A DNA stretch of 64,000 nucleotides from contig NZ_QFFJ01000002.1 in the NCBI RefSeq assembly GCF_003308995.1, positions 2,108,001 through 2,172,000 of the forward strand, read 5' to 3'. The DNA is from Chitinophaga flava. GTDB taxonomy: Bacteria; Bacteroidota; Bacteroidia; Chitinophagales; Chitinophagaceae. The notes beneath the pieces were generated by a model. It saw only the letters and a list, made by a program, of their open reading frames with translations. It was not told the DNA's origin and did not search any database. The translations under genes were made by a program, and so were the position numbers. Positions 18,031 through 27,643 of this stretch are shown here, one piece after another; the first letter of the stretch is position 1, and every line of letters starts with the position of its first letter.

Positions 18031-20168
18031 CTTACTTTCATTAATTTAATGGTGTTGGCCCTGTTCCTGTAAATTAATTTTACAAAATAAACACCATTTG
18101 GCTCATTTACCAAATTAAAGGTCATCCGGTTGTTGCGCCCGATGGCATTGCCTGGTTGTGTGGCTATCAGCTGACCGGCAGCATTATAGACGCTTACCTG
18201 TAACAGATCAGTGGGGATTTCATAGAAGGAGATCCATACCAGGCCGTCTGTAGGATTCGGATTCACCAGCACGCCGGCTTTCCGCAGATCAGGATTGATG
18301 TCTTTGCTGACAATTCTTATATTATCAATATAAATATTATTCTCTGAGTTTGATATATTTCTGAAAGCTACCTGAAACTTATCTTTACCCACCAGTGCCG
18401 TTATATCTACCGAATCGCGGCGCCATTCGCTGGCTGTAGGTACAAATTCAGTCTGTAATGCGGTAGGGTGGGTGATCAGGTTTTTACCCCATTTGTTATA
18501 AGCAATGTTCAAAGTCTGATGACAGTCTTTGGTAACTAGTACCTGCAGCGTGTCCCATACGTTACCGGTCATATCAGGATCGGAATACACGGCTGCCGCT
18601 ACATCAAAGAAGAGGAAAACAGAATCGCGGCCCTGCGGATCAATCACCGGTGTGATCAGATCATCGATCTGATCGTTGACGTTATATCCTTTGTTACGTA
18701 CCAGCACAGAGGCTTTGCTATGGCTGCCCACGTTCCTGTCACGCTCCCAGGTGAAGCTGCGGTCCGGATTGTACAGATCCCAGCCCGGAGGAGGGAAACT
18801 ATCCTGCTCAAATCCTTCTTCAAATGGAAGCTGTACTTCCGCATCATAATGGAATTTGCTGGCTACGGTATCATTAGCCACATTGGCATCCGGCTGCCCG
18901 TTAGGCAATTGCGTATAGGCCTGAAGGTTATAGATTCCGACGGGGACCTGTGAAGACGGAAGTGTAACGGAAGTACTCTGCAAACTAGGTAGACTGCCCT
19001 GCCAGTCGTAATTAACGAGTGGGCCGTTGTTTAGCCGGTACAGGATACGTACAGACGTGAGCGGGTTAGTGCCTTTGTTGCGCAGTGTAACCACTGGCAG
19101 GATACGGTTATCGCAACGTTTTCCATCCGCACCGTTGATGGCTATCAGTGCTGCATCATTTTCCGGCAGTATTACGGGAGTGCATCCGTTGGAAGACATC
19201 AGGCTGCGGGTGGTGTTTTCCAGCACATCGCGCATTCTGCCCACCTGTCCGGCCGTAAAAAGATGCATACAGGCATCATCGGTATAGTCCATGTAATTCA
19301 TGAACATGATGCCCGGAAAATTGGGGCTGCAGTTGTCGGTTTTGGGAAAAGAGGGGCAACCATAGGTGTTATCGCCCTGCAGGGGCGTATCTGCGATGCC
19401 GTCGTCTCTGGTGCAGGCGCCGTTGTCATCGCCCCAGATATGAATGAGGCCGAAAAAGTGGCCTATTTCGTGGGTGGTGGTGCGTCCGAGATTATAGATA
19501 CGGCCTACGCTGCCGGTGGTACCGAAGGCGGTGTATAATACTACTACACCTTCCTGTTCGGAGGGATAACCCATTCCGGGAGGAGCGGCTACACCGAGGT
19601 AATTACCAGAGAGGCGTGTCACCCAGATATTGAGGTATTTCTGGGTATCCCAGGCATCGGAACCGCCGGATTTATCATATTTCACGTCGGGGCTACCGCC
19701 ACTGATGTCAAAGCCGCGACCAGGCGCGGTGGTTACCCGCACAATACCGGTGGTGGGCTCGTCGCCGGGTGTACGCTGGGCCAGGCAATAGTTGATCCGC
19801 GAATTGCCGATGATAGGCTGCCATACAGGTGGTACCTGGCTGATATCCGGATTGGTAGCATTGTAGTCATTGTTGAGTACTGCTATCTGAGACATTACCT
19901 GAGCATCGGTTACCAGGTCGGGATTGTCGAGAACAATATGCACTACTACGGGGATGGTCACTTGCTGGGGAGTGGCTTCCGCCTGCACCCGCATCATGCG
20001 TCGTTGCTGTAATTGTAAAAGTTTTTTTTCATTGGCATCCATCACCTGCTGCAGGCCGGGATGTTCGAGGACCCGCTGCTGCAAAGCGACGGCTGTTCCG
20101 CATTTCCGCTGTCCGACAGAGGAGAGGCTGTAGAGTAAGGTAAACAGGATAATAAAAGTGTGGCGCAA
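18027..20168 (-). CDS. Secreted M43 (pappalysin-type) metalloprotease with T9SS sorting domain
   Basis: A 713-residue secreted protein. After a signal peptide (residues 1-19) and a propeptide-like helix, the catalytic domain carries the zinc motif HEIGHFFGLIH (residues 233-243, HExxHxxGxxH) and a downstream MNYMDY Met-turn, the signature of M43 cytophagalysin/pappalysin proteases. Two beta-rich domains follow (CARDB-like about 345-440 and a jelly-roll-like domain about 450-630). The last 80 residues are a type A T9SS C-terminal sorting domain (NPNPTDGLVWI, NAAGQLI, NEPNGVYFVKL). The protein is probably released or attached at the surface by the type IX secretion system of Bacteroidota. It is the first gene of a unit with mqnE. 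Confidence 0.9.
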   Translation of the reverse strand: MRHTFIILFTLLYSLSSVGQRKCGTAVALQQRVLEHPGLQQVMDANEKKLLQLQQRRMMRVQAEATPQQVTIPVVVHIVLDNPDLVTDAQVMSQIAVLNNDYNATNPDISQVPPVWQPIIGNSRINYCLAQRTPGDEPTTGIVRVTTAPGRGFDISGGSPDVKYDKSGGSDAWDTQKYLNIWVTRLSGNYLGVAAPPGMGYPSEQEGVVVLYTAFGTTGSVGRIYNLGRTTTHEIGHFFGLIHIWGDDNGACTRDDGIADTPLQGDNTYGCPSFPKTDNCSPNFPGIMFMNYMDYTDDACMHLFTAGQVGRMRDVLENTTRSLMSSNGCTPVILPENDAALIAINGADGKRCDNRILPVVTLRNKGTNPLTSVRILYRLNNGPLVNYDWQGSLPSLQSTSVTLPSSQVPVGIYNLQAYTQLPNGQPDANVANDTVASKFHYDAEVQLPFEEGFEQDSFPPPGWDLYNPDRSFTWERDRNVGSHSKASVLVRNKGYNVNDQIDDLITPVIDPQGRDSVFLFFDVAAAVYSDPDMTGNVWDTLQVLVTKDCHQTLNIAYNKWGKNLITHPTALQTEFVPTASEWRRDSVDITALVGKDKFQVAFRNISNSENNIYIDNIRIVSKDINPDLRKAGVLVNPNPTDGLVWISFYEIPTDLLQVSVYNAAGQLIATQPGNAIGRNNRMTFNLVNEPNGVYFVKLIYRNRANTIKLMKVR

Positions 20169-20278
20169 AGATGGTTGTTATTAGAGGTTGATCAGATGGT
20201 TTTGCTGGTTTGGATTATGCTGTAAGATACGTAGCAGAACTGAAAATTTTGTTAACCGGAGACATTCAGACACAAAAA

Positions 20279-20304
20279 AGCCCTTCCGTATATGCGGAAG
20301 GGCT
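20279..20304 (-). terminator. Terminator of trxA
   Basis: GCCCTTCCG (20280-20288), loop TATATG, CGGAAGGGC (20295-20303). On the minus strand it is followed by TTTTTTGTG. Confidence 0.85.
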
Positions 20305-20330
20305 TCTTCATCACTCAGTCGTTTATATCC

Positions 20331-20648
20331 TTACAGGTTAGCCTGTATTTTTTTCTCGAGAACAGATCTTGGAACTGCGCCAATTTGTTTGTCTACTACC
20401 TCACCATTTTTGATGAACAGGATGGCAGGGATGCTGGTGATACCATAATCGATGGAAATCTGCGGGTTATGGTCCACGTTCACTTTACCGATGTTTACTT
20501 GACCGGCATAATCTTTAGACAAGTCTTCAATTACTGGTCCGATAGCACGGCAGGGTCCACACCATTCTGCCCAAAAGTCAACTACGGATAATTTATCGGA
20601 GTTCAGTACTTCCGTCTGAAAGTTCGAGTCAGTGAATTCTAAAGCCAT
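20331..20648 (-). CDS. trxA: Thioredoxin
   Basis: A 105-residue cytoplasmic thioredoxin, full length. The redox site WCGPC is at residues 29-33, preceded by VVDFWAEWC, and the cis-proline region is ITSIPAILFIKNGE. It reduces protein disulfides. Single-gene unit: a terminator follows and dnaE lies 106 bases upstream on the same strand. Confidence 0.95.
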   Translation of the reverse strand: MALEFTDSNFQTEVLNSDKLSVVDFWAEWCGPCRAIGPVIEDLSKDYAGQVNIGKVNVDHNPQISIDYGITSIPAILFIKNGEVVDKQIGAVPRSVLEKKIQANL

Positions 20649-20754
20649 AAGATATTATAATTTAAAGGTGTTTATTAATGATTGTTTTTGATTGTTTACG
20701 GTTGTGTAATGATCAAAACTTGAACCGAGTGCAAATTACTGCTTTTTTGACATC

Positions 20755-23700
20755 TTACTTATTGATTGTTTCGATATAGACATCGATATCCGGTTGTTTT
20801 CGCAGGAAATGCGCCAACTCGTCATTCATCTCTATATTTCTGTTGAAGGTATGCAGTTTCACCTGCAGGTTATTGTCCCGGTCGGTGAGCTGCAGGTGCA
20901 GTACGCTGCTGCCCGGGTAACGATTGATATTCTCTACCAGAAAGTCTACCGTTTCGCGTTTCAGCTGTTTGGGCGCAGTAGCCAGGAATACCTGTTTGGT
21001 ATGTGTTTTTTTCACTTCCTGGAGCAGCTGTATGCTGCTTACCTTAAACTCATATTCGTTGTCGTTAAAGCGTTTGGACTTAAAGCCGCCGTTGATGAAC
21101 AGGCAGAGGCCGGGTTTCAGGTAAGGTGCAAACCGGATGAAGTCTTCACTCCACAGGGCAAATTCAAATTTGCCGGTGTAGTCTTCTATGGTCATAACAC
21201 CAAACTGCCGGTTGTTGCGGGAAATCCTTTCCTGCGCGTTGGTAACATATACGGCCAAACGAAAATTTCTTTCGCGGGAACGGCCGCCGGAGCTGCCAGG
21301 AGTACTGATTTCAGCCTGATACTCCACTAGTTCCTGCACCTGATTCATGTTATAATGTTTCAGCTCGAAACGGTAATCGTCCAGCGGATGGCCGGAGATA
21401 TAGATACCCGTGATGTCCCGTTCGTTGTTGAGCTTCATGATCAGGGGCCATGGGTCGCAGTTGGGTATTTTAGGAGGCTCTACATCGGGCATGTCTTCGG
21501 CTCCGAAGAGGCTGCCTATATTGGAAGAGCCGGCAGAAACCTGTTGACCGAACTTCACGATTTTATCAAGTCCGCTTAATGGTTCAGTGTCCGGTTTATG
21601 GAAATACTGAGCCCGGTGGAACTCTGGGAAACAGTCGAAGGCGCCGGACATGATCAGGGCCTCGAGTGATTTTTTATTAACAGCGCGTTGGTTAACGCGT
21701 TTGATAAAGTCGAATATTGTTTTGAAAGTGCCTTCCTTTTTCCTTTCTTCCAGGAGATTTTCTACGGCAGCTTCACCCACGCCTTTGAGGCCACCAAGGC
21801 CAAAACGGATCTGCCCATTTTTGTTCACCGCGAAACCTTTCAGGGATTCGTTTACATCCGGCGGTAATACGTCGATGCCCATACGTTTACACTCTTCCAT
21901 GAAGAAGGTGATTTTCTCGATGTTGCTGGCGCAGTTCAGTACAGACGCCATGTATTCAGAAGGGTAGTGGGCTTTGAGATAGGCGGTCTGGTAGGCCACA
22001 AACGCATAGCAGGTGGCGTGCGATTTGTTGAACGCATAGGAGGCGAAGGCTTCCCAGTCGGTCCATACTTTTTCGCAGACTTTCAGATCGTAGCCATGAG
22101 TGGAGCAACCTTCCATGAATTGCGCCTTCATCTTGTTCAGTACCGCGATCTGTTTTTTACCCATCGCCTTACGGAGGATGTCCGCATCTCCACGGGAGAA
22201 GTTGGCCAGTTTCTGACTGAGCAACATTACCTGTTCCTGGTATACGCAGATACCGTAGGTTTCTTTCAGGTGTTCCTCCATGTCGGGGAGGTCAAAGGTT
22301 ACCGGCTCCAGTCCGTGTTTACGACGGATGAAGGACGGTATGTACTCGAGCGGGCCCGGCCGGTACAAGGCGTTCATGGCGATGAGATCGTCGAATCTGT
22401 CGGGCTTCAGCTCGCGGAGGTATTTCTGCATACCGGGCGACTCGAACTGGAACGTGGCGTTGGTTTCGCCTTTCTGGTACAGCTCGTAGGTTTTGGCATC
22501 GTCCAGCGGGATCTCGTCGATATTTATGTCCACGCCATGGTTCATACGGATCAGCTCCAGCGCACCTTTGATGATGGTCAGGGTTTTTAATCCCAGGAAG
22601 TCCATCTTGATTACGCCGGCAGATTCGATGATACTACCTTCAAACTGGGTGACCAGCAGGTCGGAGTCTTTGGCGGTGGATACGGGTATCAGGTCGTAGA
22701 GGTCTTGCGGGGCGATGATGATACCGGCGGCGTGGATACCGGTGTTCCTTACGGAACCTTCCAGTACACAGGCTTCACGGAGTACTTCACCCTGCAGATC
22801 CTGGCCTTTGATCAGCTCCCGAAGCCGCTTTACGTTTTCGATATCTTCACCGGCGAGGCCTTCCTTGTCGGAGAGACTTTTCTCTCCATCGAGGGGTGCG
22901 TTGAAGATACGGTCCAGCTGAATGCCGGGTTTGTCCGGTACCAGTTTGGCGAGGCCATTGGAGTCTACGAGGGGCAGGTCCATTACGCGGGCTACGTCCT
23001 TGATACTCATTTTGGCGGCCATGGTACCGTAGGTAATGATCTGTGCTACCTGGTTGCGGCCATATTTCTGTACTACGTAGTCAATTACTTTCTGACGGCC
23101 TTCATCATCGAAGTCCGTATCAATATCGGGCATGCTCTTACGGTCCGGGTTGAGGAAACGTTCGAACAGCAGGTTGTATTTGATGGGGTCGATATTGGTG
23201 ATGCCGATACAGTATGCCACGGCAGAGCCTGCGGCAGATCCACGTCCAGGGCCGATGAATACGCCCAGGTCGCGGCCGGCTTTAATGAAGTCGGATACGA
23301 TCAGGAAGTAACCGGCAAATCCCATGTTTTCGATTACCTGCAGCTCAAAGTTGATACGTTCTTCTACATCGGCTGTCATCTCGGTGTAGCGGGTACGTGC
23401 GCCCTCATAGGTGAGGTGGCGCAGGTACTGATCCTGCGTGAAAAACTCCTTTGGAATAGGGAAGTTGGGCAGCAGGATATCGCGTTTGAGATCCAGCAGC
23501 TGTACTTTGTCTACAATCTCATTGGTATTGTCTATGGCCTGTGGAAGGTCATGGAACAATGCCGACATTTCCTCCGTGGTCTTGAAATAGAACTGGTCGT
23601 TGTAGAAGGCGAAGCGTGTGTTTTTGGAAGCTACCTCATCATCAGAGAACTCCTTATTGGTAGGAGTGCTTTTCTTCTCACCGGTGTTGATACAGAGCAG

Positions 23701-24396
23701 GATGTCGTGTGCGTTGGCATCTGCCTGGTCTACATAGTGGGAGTCGTTGGATGCGATGATCTTCACATTATATTTCTGTGCATACTTCAGCAGTACATGG
23801 TTTACCTGGTCCTGCTCGGGAATGCCGTGCCGCTGCATTTCCACGTAGAAGTCATCGCCGAAAATGTCGAGCCACCATTTGAATTCCTTTTCGCCTTCTT
23901 CTTCTCCCTTACGCAGTATGGTTTTGGGAACGGAAGCACCCAGACAGCAGGTGGTGGCGATCAGGCCCTTATGGTATTGTAATATCAGTTCTTTATCGAT
24001 ACGCGGGTATTTACCGTAAAGTCCTTCCATATATCCGAGTGAACAAAGTTTGATGAGGTTGCGGTAACCTTCATCATCTTTGGCCAGCAATACCTGGTGA
24101 TAGCGGATATCTTTTTCTTCGCGTGTAAAGGCACGTTTATGGCGGTTTTCCACCAGATAAAACTCACAACCAACGATGGGTTTTACTTTCAGTCTTTTAT
24201 CTTTCGGATCACCAGGATTCAGTTTATTGTTGTACGCTTCTGCCACAAACTGGAAAGCACCAAACATGTTTCCATGGTCTGTGATTGCCAGTGCTGGCTG
24301 ATTTGAAGCCATGGCTTTCTTGTACAGCGACTTGATGTCGGCTGCACCATCCAGTAATGAAAACTGCGTATGTACGTGTAAGTGGGAAAAGATCAT
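20755..24396 (-). CDS. dnaE: DNA polymerase III alpha subunit
   Basis: A 1213-residue replicative DNA polymerase. The N-terminal PHP domain starts with FSHLHVHTQFSLLDGA (His5, His7, His9). The catalytic palm holds MPDIDTDFDDEGR at about residues 422-433. The thumb and fingers follow, with MGKKQIAVLNKMKAQF, and the C-terminal part has helix-hairpin-helix (GLGGLKGVGEAAVENL) and OB-fold (about 1000-1090) regions. The length and order fit DnaE1-type alpha subunits. The ATG start gives the conserved N-terminus directly. No proofreading exonuclease domain is present, so a separate DnaQ is expected elsewhere. Confidence 0.97.
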   Translation of the reverse strand: MIFSHLHVHTQFSLLDGAADIKSLYKKAMASNQPALAITDHGNMFGAFQFVAEAYNNKLNPGDPKDKRLKVKPIVGCEFYLVENRHKRAFTREEKDIRYHQVLLAKDDEGYRNLIKLCSLGYMEGLYGKYPRIDKELILQYHKGLIATTCCLGASVPKTILRKGEEEGEKEFKWWLDIFGDDFYVEMQRHGIPEQDQVNHVLLKYAQKYNVKIIASNDSHYVDQADANAHDILLCINTGEKKSTPTNKEFSDDEVASKNTRFAFYNDQFYFKTTEEMSALFHDLPQAIDNTNEIVDKVQLLDLKRDILLPNFPIPKEFFTQDQYLRHLTYEGARTRYTEMTADVEERINFELQVIENMGFAGYFLIVSDFIKAGRDLGVFIGPGRGSAAGSAVAYCIGITNIDPIKYNLLFERFLNPDRKSMPDIDTDFDDEGRQKVIDYVVQKYGRNQVAQIITYGTMAAKMSIKDVARVMDLPLVDSNGLAKLVPDKPGIQLDRIFNAPLDGEKSLSDKEGLAGEDIENVKRLRELIKGQDLQGEVLREACVLEGSVRNTGIHAAGIIIAPQDLYDLIPVSTAKDSDLLVTQFEGSIIESAGVIKMDFLGLKTLTIIKGALELIRMNHGVDINIDEIPLDDAKTYELYQKGETNATFQFESPGMQKYLRELKPDRFDDLIAMNALYRPGPLEYIPSFIRRKHGLEPVTFDLPDMEEHLKETYGICVYQEQVMLLSQKLANFSRGDADILRKAMGKKQIAVLNKMKAQFMEGCSTHGYDLKVCEKVWTDWEAFASYAFNKSHATCYAFVAYQTAYLKAHYPSEYMASVLNCASNIEKITFFMEECKRMGIDVLPPDVNESLKGFAVNKNGQIRFGLGGLKGVGEAAVENLLEERKKEGTFKTIFDFIKRVNQRAVNKKSLEALIMSGAFDCFPEFHRAQYFHKPDTEPLSGLDKIVKFGQQVSAGSSNIGSLFGAEDMPDVEPPKIPNCDPWPLIMKLNNERDITGIYISGHPLDDYRFELKHYNMNQVQELVEYQAEISTPGSSGGRSRERNFRLAVYVTNAQERISRNNRQFGVMTIEDYTGKFEFALWSEDFIRFAPYLKPGLCLFINGGFKSKRFNDNEYEFKVSSIQLLQEVKKTHTKQVFLATAPKQLKRETVDFLVENINRYPGSSVLHLQLTDRDNNLQVKLHTFNRNIEMNDELAHFLRKQPDIDVYIETINK

Positions 24397-24419
24397 CTCA
24401 ATGCGGTTTCGTCAGGCGC

Positions 24420-24427
24420 CAAAAGTA
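24420..24427 (-). promoter_or_regulatory. -7 box upstream of dnaE
   Basis: On the minus strand TACTTTTG, a full match to TAnnTTTG, 23 bases before the start codon. No matching -33 box at 19 bases was found; the upstream sequence is the inverted repeat at 24441-24511. Confidence 0.5.
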
Positions 24428-24440
24428 CGATGAAATATGC

Positions 24441-24511
24441 AATTATGAATGGAGAATTGTAATTGAGACAATTGATCTTCAATAAAAAACCATAATTCTC
24501 CATTCATAATT
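24441..24511. repeat. Perfect 18-base inverted repeat between dnaE and the NlpC gene
   Basis: Arm AATTATGAATGGAGAATT (24441-24458) is exactly inverted at 24494-24511, with a 35-base spacer. Flanking GTAATT also occurs on both sides, so this is an inverted pair of about 24-base units. It lies between divergent promoters, so a terminator role is unlikely. Confidence 0.8.
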
Positions 24512-24560
24512 TGTAATTAACTAATAGTTTGTATTTTAGCGAAAATTTTTAACCAGGCGT

Positions 24561-25235
24561 ATGATTAGAATTAAGGGACATCTATGGATGAAATTATCGG
24601 TTTGTGCAATGGCGTTAGGTTCCTGTTCTACTATCAAAAAGACTACTGCCAGTCGAAATAATACGCCCACGGTATCTGAAGGCAGACGCATCACCTTTAT
24701 TGACGGCATTGCCACACCTGGTCGTCATACATCATCTTCCTACAACAATAGCAGCAGCAGGGATATCAGTATCAGCAAACATATTACCTACGGCAGTGCC
24801 AATCTGGAAAACGCACAGGGCTGGCAGTTCAAATATGCCCAGCTGCTGGACGTTCCGGTAGAAAATGTGCTGAACCACAGCCTGTATAAATTTATTGAAG
24901 ATTGGATGGGCACTCCTTATCGCATGGGTGGTAAAACCCACAATGGTATTGATTGTTCAGGCTTCGTAAATATGCTGGTGAACACGGTGTTTCAGTTTTC
25001 TCTTACCGGCAACTCCGTAGAATTATATAACAAAGTGAGGCAGCGCCTCAGTTCCCGCGACCTGCACGAAGGTGATCTGGTATTCTTTAAAATACATCAC
25101 CGTCGTATCTCCCACGTAGGCATCTACCTGGAAAATGACAAATTTGTACACGCCTCCACCAGCTCAGGCGTGATGATCAGCGATCTGAAAGAACCATACT
25201 GGAAAAAGTATTTCGCTGGCGGCGGCAGGCTTTGA
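24561..25235 (+). CDS. NlpC/P60 family lipoprotein, putative peptidoglycan endopeptidase
   Basis: A 224-residue lipoprotein with lipobox LGSC (Cys22), a Ser/Asn-rich linker (about 30-75) and a C-terminal NlpC/P60 cysteine peptidase domain (about 105-224). The catalytic Cys132 lies in IDCSGFVN, His185 in RRISHVGIYL and a third polar residue is His197 in KFVHAS. Such enzymes cut stem peptides of the cell wall. ATG at 24561 is used; ATG at 24588 (MKLSVCAM) would give an equally good, shorter signal peptide. Its stop abuts the stop of the converging flippase gene without a gap. Confidence 0.9.
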   Translation: MIRIKGHLWMKLSVCAMALGSCSTIKKTTASRNNTPTVSEGRRITFIDGIATPGRHTSSSYNNSSSRDISISKHITYGSANLENAQGWQFKYAQLLDVPVENVLNHSLYKFIEDWMGTPYRMGGKTHNGIDCSGFVNMLVNTVFQFSLTGNSVELYNKVRQRLSSRDLHEGDLVFFKIHHRRISHVGIYLENDKFVHASTSSGVMISDLKEPYWKKYFAGGGRL

Positions 25236-26720
25236 TTACAAGCCTATCTTCTTTCTGGCCATCTCCCATACATTATTTACATCTTCGGAAAGCCGTGTCA
25301 CTATTACGGTGGTGCCAAACAATGCGAGGAACAGCACTGATCTTACGATGGTGTCGAAATACATGTTGAATACAAACGGCAGCTGTTTGACCAACAGCAC
25401 ACCACCAATGCCCAACAGCAGTGCCCACAGTGTTTTCAGGCTCAGGGGCTGCATGCCAAAGCGTATCCATATAAACAGGTAACGGATCAGATTAAAAAGG
25501 GCTACCGTGATGAAGTCTGCGTAAGCAGCTCCTACAGTGCCAAATCTTTTTATCATAAAATAGTTGAGAATAATGGATATGAACACCAGGGTGATATTGC
25601 TGACGAAGTCAAAACGCCAGTAGTTGGACGTTTGGATGATCTGGTTGTTGATACCGGTTATCAGGTCAACCATTTTGGCAAGGCCCAGCACTACAACGAT
25701 CTGCGCAATATCCGCCCAGTCCGGACCTAGATACAGCACCAGGTTATGTCTTGACAGGAAGATGGCGCCGAAAATACCAACCCCGGCAATAGACAGTGTG
25801 ATGGAGCTCTTGGCATATAGTTCCCGGATTTTGGCCATGTCCTTGTTTTTCCAGGCGGCGGCCAGAATAGGGGTGGTGATGGAATACATGCTGCGTTGTG
25901 GTACTTCCATGAAGCTGATCACAAAAGTAGCATATGAAAACAGCCCCGCATGGTTCAATCCCTGAACACTACTGATGATCAGCAGGTCATTGGTTTTACG
26001 CAACAAGGTAAATACGCTGGAAGAAAATACATAACTGCTGAAGGTAAACATACGTTTGCCCAGCCTTCTGGTCACATTGCTGACACCCTGTACACCGATT
26101 TTCAGCTGGCCCGTACGCCAGAGTATGACCAATAGTGCGATGGCACTGAAGGCATAAGGCACACTGAAGAAATTAATATACTGGGTAAAACTGATATGAG
26201 TAAAGGCAAACACCAGCAGGATAATAGTGGAAGCGATGCGGATACCACCTTCTTTCAGGAAATTGGACGCTATCGTTTTATGCAGCCCCCAGGCAAACCC
26301 TTCCAGCATATTAAAAATCAGAATAAAAAAGGTAAGCGGGTAGATCGCATAAAAGTATTGAATAAACAATGCTGAATTGGTGCTGAACTTGCGGACGATC
26401 AGGTCTTTAAAGACAAAGGAAAACACCACAAACAGCACATATCCTATCAGAGACACGATCAGCGTGAGTTTGGGCAGGTCGTTCTTTTCCGGTTTCAGGT
26501 AGTCATGATAAAAAGGGTAGAATTTATTGATCACCGGCACTGCGCCCAAAGAGGCTACGGTGGCCAGCAGGGTACAAACATCTATCAGTACGCGGGTTAA
26601 TCCGATTTGCTCCTGGGAGAAGATCTTCGGCATTAATAACATCAGGTTCATGGCACCGAAGGCAAACCCTATGTAGATGGATATTGATGAATAAAAACTC
26701 TGTTTTCGGATGATCCCCAT
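25236..26720 (-). CDS. Polysaccharide flippase (Wzx/MATE-like, oligosaccharide flippase family)
   Basis: A 494-residue protein made almost entirely of hydrophobic segments (about 12-14), beginning with a short basic N-terminus (MGIIRKQSFYSSISIYIGF) as in PST-type flippases. It would move lipid-linked sugar repeat units across the inner membrane. It faces away from the plus-strand glycan genes but borders them, so it probably serves the same surface polysaccharide. Which substrate it moves is not visible. Confidence 0.88.
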   Translation of the reverse strand: MGIIRKQSFYSSISIYIGFAFGAMNLMLLMPKIFSQEQIGLTRVLIDVCTLLATVASLGAVPVINKFYPFYHDYLKPEKNDLPKLTLIVSLIGYVLFVVFSFVFKDLIVRKFSTNSALFIQYFYAIYPLTFFILIFNMLEGFAWGLHKTIASNFLKEGGIRIASTIILLVFAFTHISFTQYINFFSVPYAFSAIALLVILWRTGQLKIGVQGVSNVTRRLGKRMFTFSSYVFSSSVFTLLRKTNDLLIISSVQGLNHAGLFSYATFVISFMEVPQRSMYSITTPILAAAWKNKDMAKIRELYAKSSITLSIAGVGIFGAIFLSRHNLVLYLGPDWADIAQIVVVLGLAKMVDLITGINNQIIQTSNYWRFDFVSNITLVFISIILNYFMIKRFGTVGAAYADFITVALFNLIRYLFIWIRFGMQPLSLKTLWALLLGIGGVLLVKQLPFVFNMYFDTIVRSVLFLALFGTTVIVTRLSEDVNNVWEMARKKIGL

Positions 26721-26876
26721 TGACTATTTTATGATGCACAAATATATAAAGAATCTTTCAGGGGCAGGCTCTGGTATTAGGAATTGTATATTAGAGCACA
26801 ACAAGTAATAAGTTTTTTTCATGGTTTTTGCAGTTCTGCTATTTATGAATTTATTTTGCAAGACATTCATTAACAT

Positions 26877-27638
26877 ATGCTGATAGACTTCCTGATCCGT
26901 AATTATATCGTTTTTGCAAACCGCAGGCTACAGGCGGAACCTTATCCGCTCACCTTCTGGTGGCAGAAACGGGAGCGGCTGAAACGGTATTCCGGTAAAC
27001 AGAATATTCTGACGCCCTCTTACCGGTCGTTGAAAACGCCGGGGGAGACTATTCCGGTGCCGGAATTAAAAGGGCTGTACGATGGTGTTACACTGGGCTT
27101 CTGGACTTTGGACGCAGCTTCCATGGCGCTGCTGTGGGAACGGCTGGTAAAAGAAAAGCCCCGGGTAATTGCTGAATGTGGCTGCGGCGTGAGTACCATT
27201 ATGTTTGCCAAATATTTCTCCCTGCATCGTCCGGATGGTGTTTTATTGTCTTTTGAGCAGGATGAGAAAGAAAAACAACGGCTGGATAACCGATTAAAAG
27301 AGCTGGGACTCGAAAAAGGGGTTCATATATATTACGTACCTGTGAGTGATCCGGACAAAGGTTATGACTTCCACCTGAAAGGCGGACCTTCAGCTTTGCC
27401 CGGTGTAGAACCGTTTGACTGGCTGGTGGTAGATGGTCCCAATGGGTCTGACAACAGCCGTTATACCACAGTACCAGCTTTACAGGAGCTTGCCAAACCC
27501 GGCGCAGTATTTTTCCTCGATGATTCATTCCGTGACGGAGAGTTCCGGATTCTGGAAAACTGGAGTAAATTGCCCGGTGTAACCGTAGAAGGTATTTACC
27601 CAATAGGTAAAGGACTGGCTACCGGTAAATTTAAATAA
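26877..27638 (+). CDS. Putative SAM-dependent methyltransferase-like protein of the glycan locus
   Basis: A 253-residue soluble protein with a Rossmann-type motif VIAECGCGVSTIMFAKYF (about residues 100-117) in the place of the SAM-binding loop, an acidic end of beta-2 (LLSFEQDEKEK) and WLVVDGPNG, similar to methyltransferase family 24 proteins that act on sugars. No catalytic proof is visible, so methyl transfer is inferred. First of seven tightly packed plus-strand genes; the next starts 5 bases after its stop. Confidence 0.65.
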   Translation: MLIDFLIRNYIVFANRRLQAEPYPLTFWWQKRERLKRYSGKQNILTPSYRSLKTPGETIPVPELKGLYDGVTLGFWTLDAASMALLWERLVKEKPRVIAECGCGVSTIMFAKYFSLHRPDGVLLSFEQDEKEKQRLDNRLKELGLEKGVHIYYVPVSDPDKGYDFHLKGGPSALPGVEPFDWLVVDGPNGSDNSRYTTVPALQELAKPGAVFFLDDSFRDGEFRILENWSKLPGVTVEGIYPIGKGLATGKFK

Positions 27639-27643
27639 GCAGC

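Noticed and set aside
22705..23982. 425-codon open frame on the plus strand, antisense to dnaE
   Set aside because: It lies wholly inside the certain dnaE gene, its translation has no recognisable motif, and it is a mirror effect of codon use in a long GC-balanced gene.
24441..24511. Terminator role for the 18-base inverted repeat
   Set aside because: It lies between divergent gene starts, and no gene ends there.
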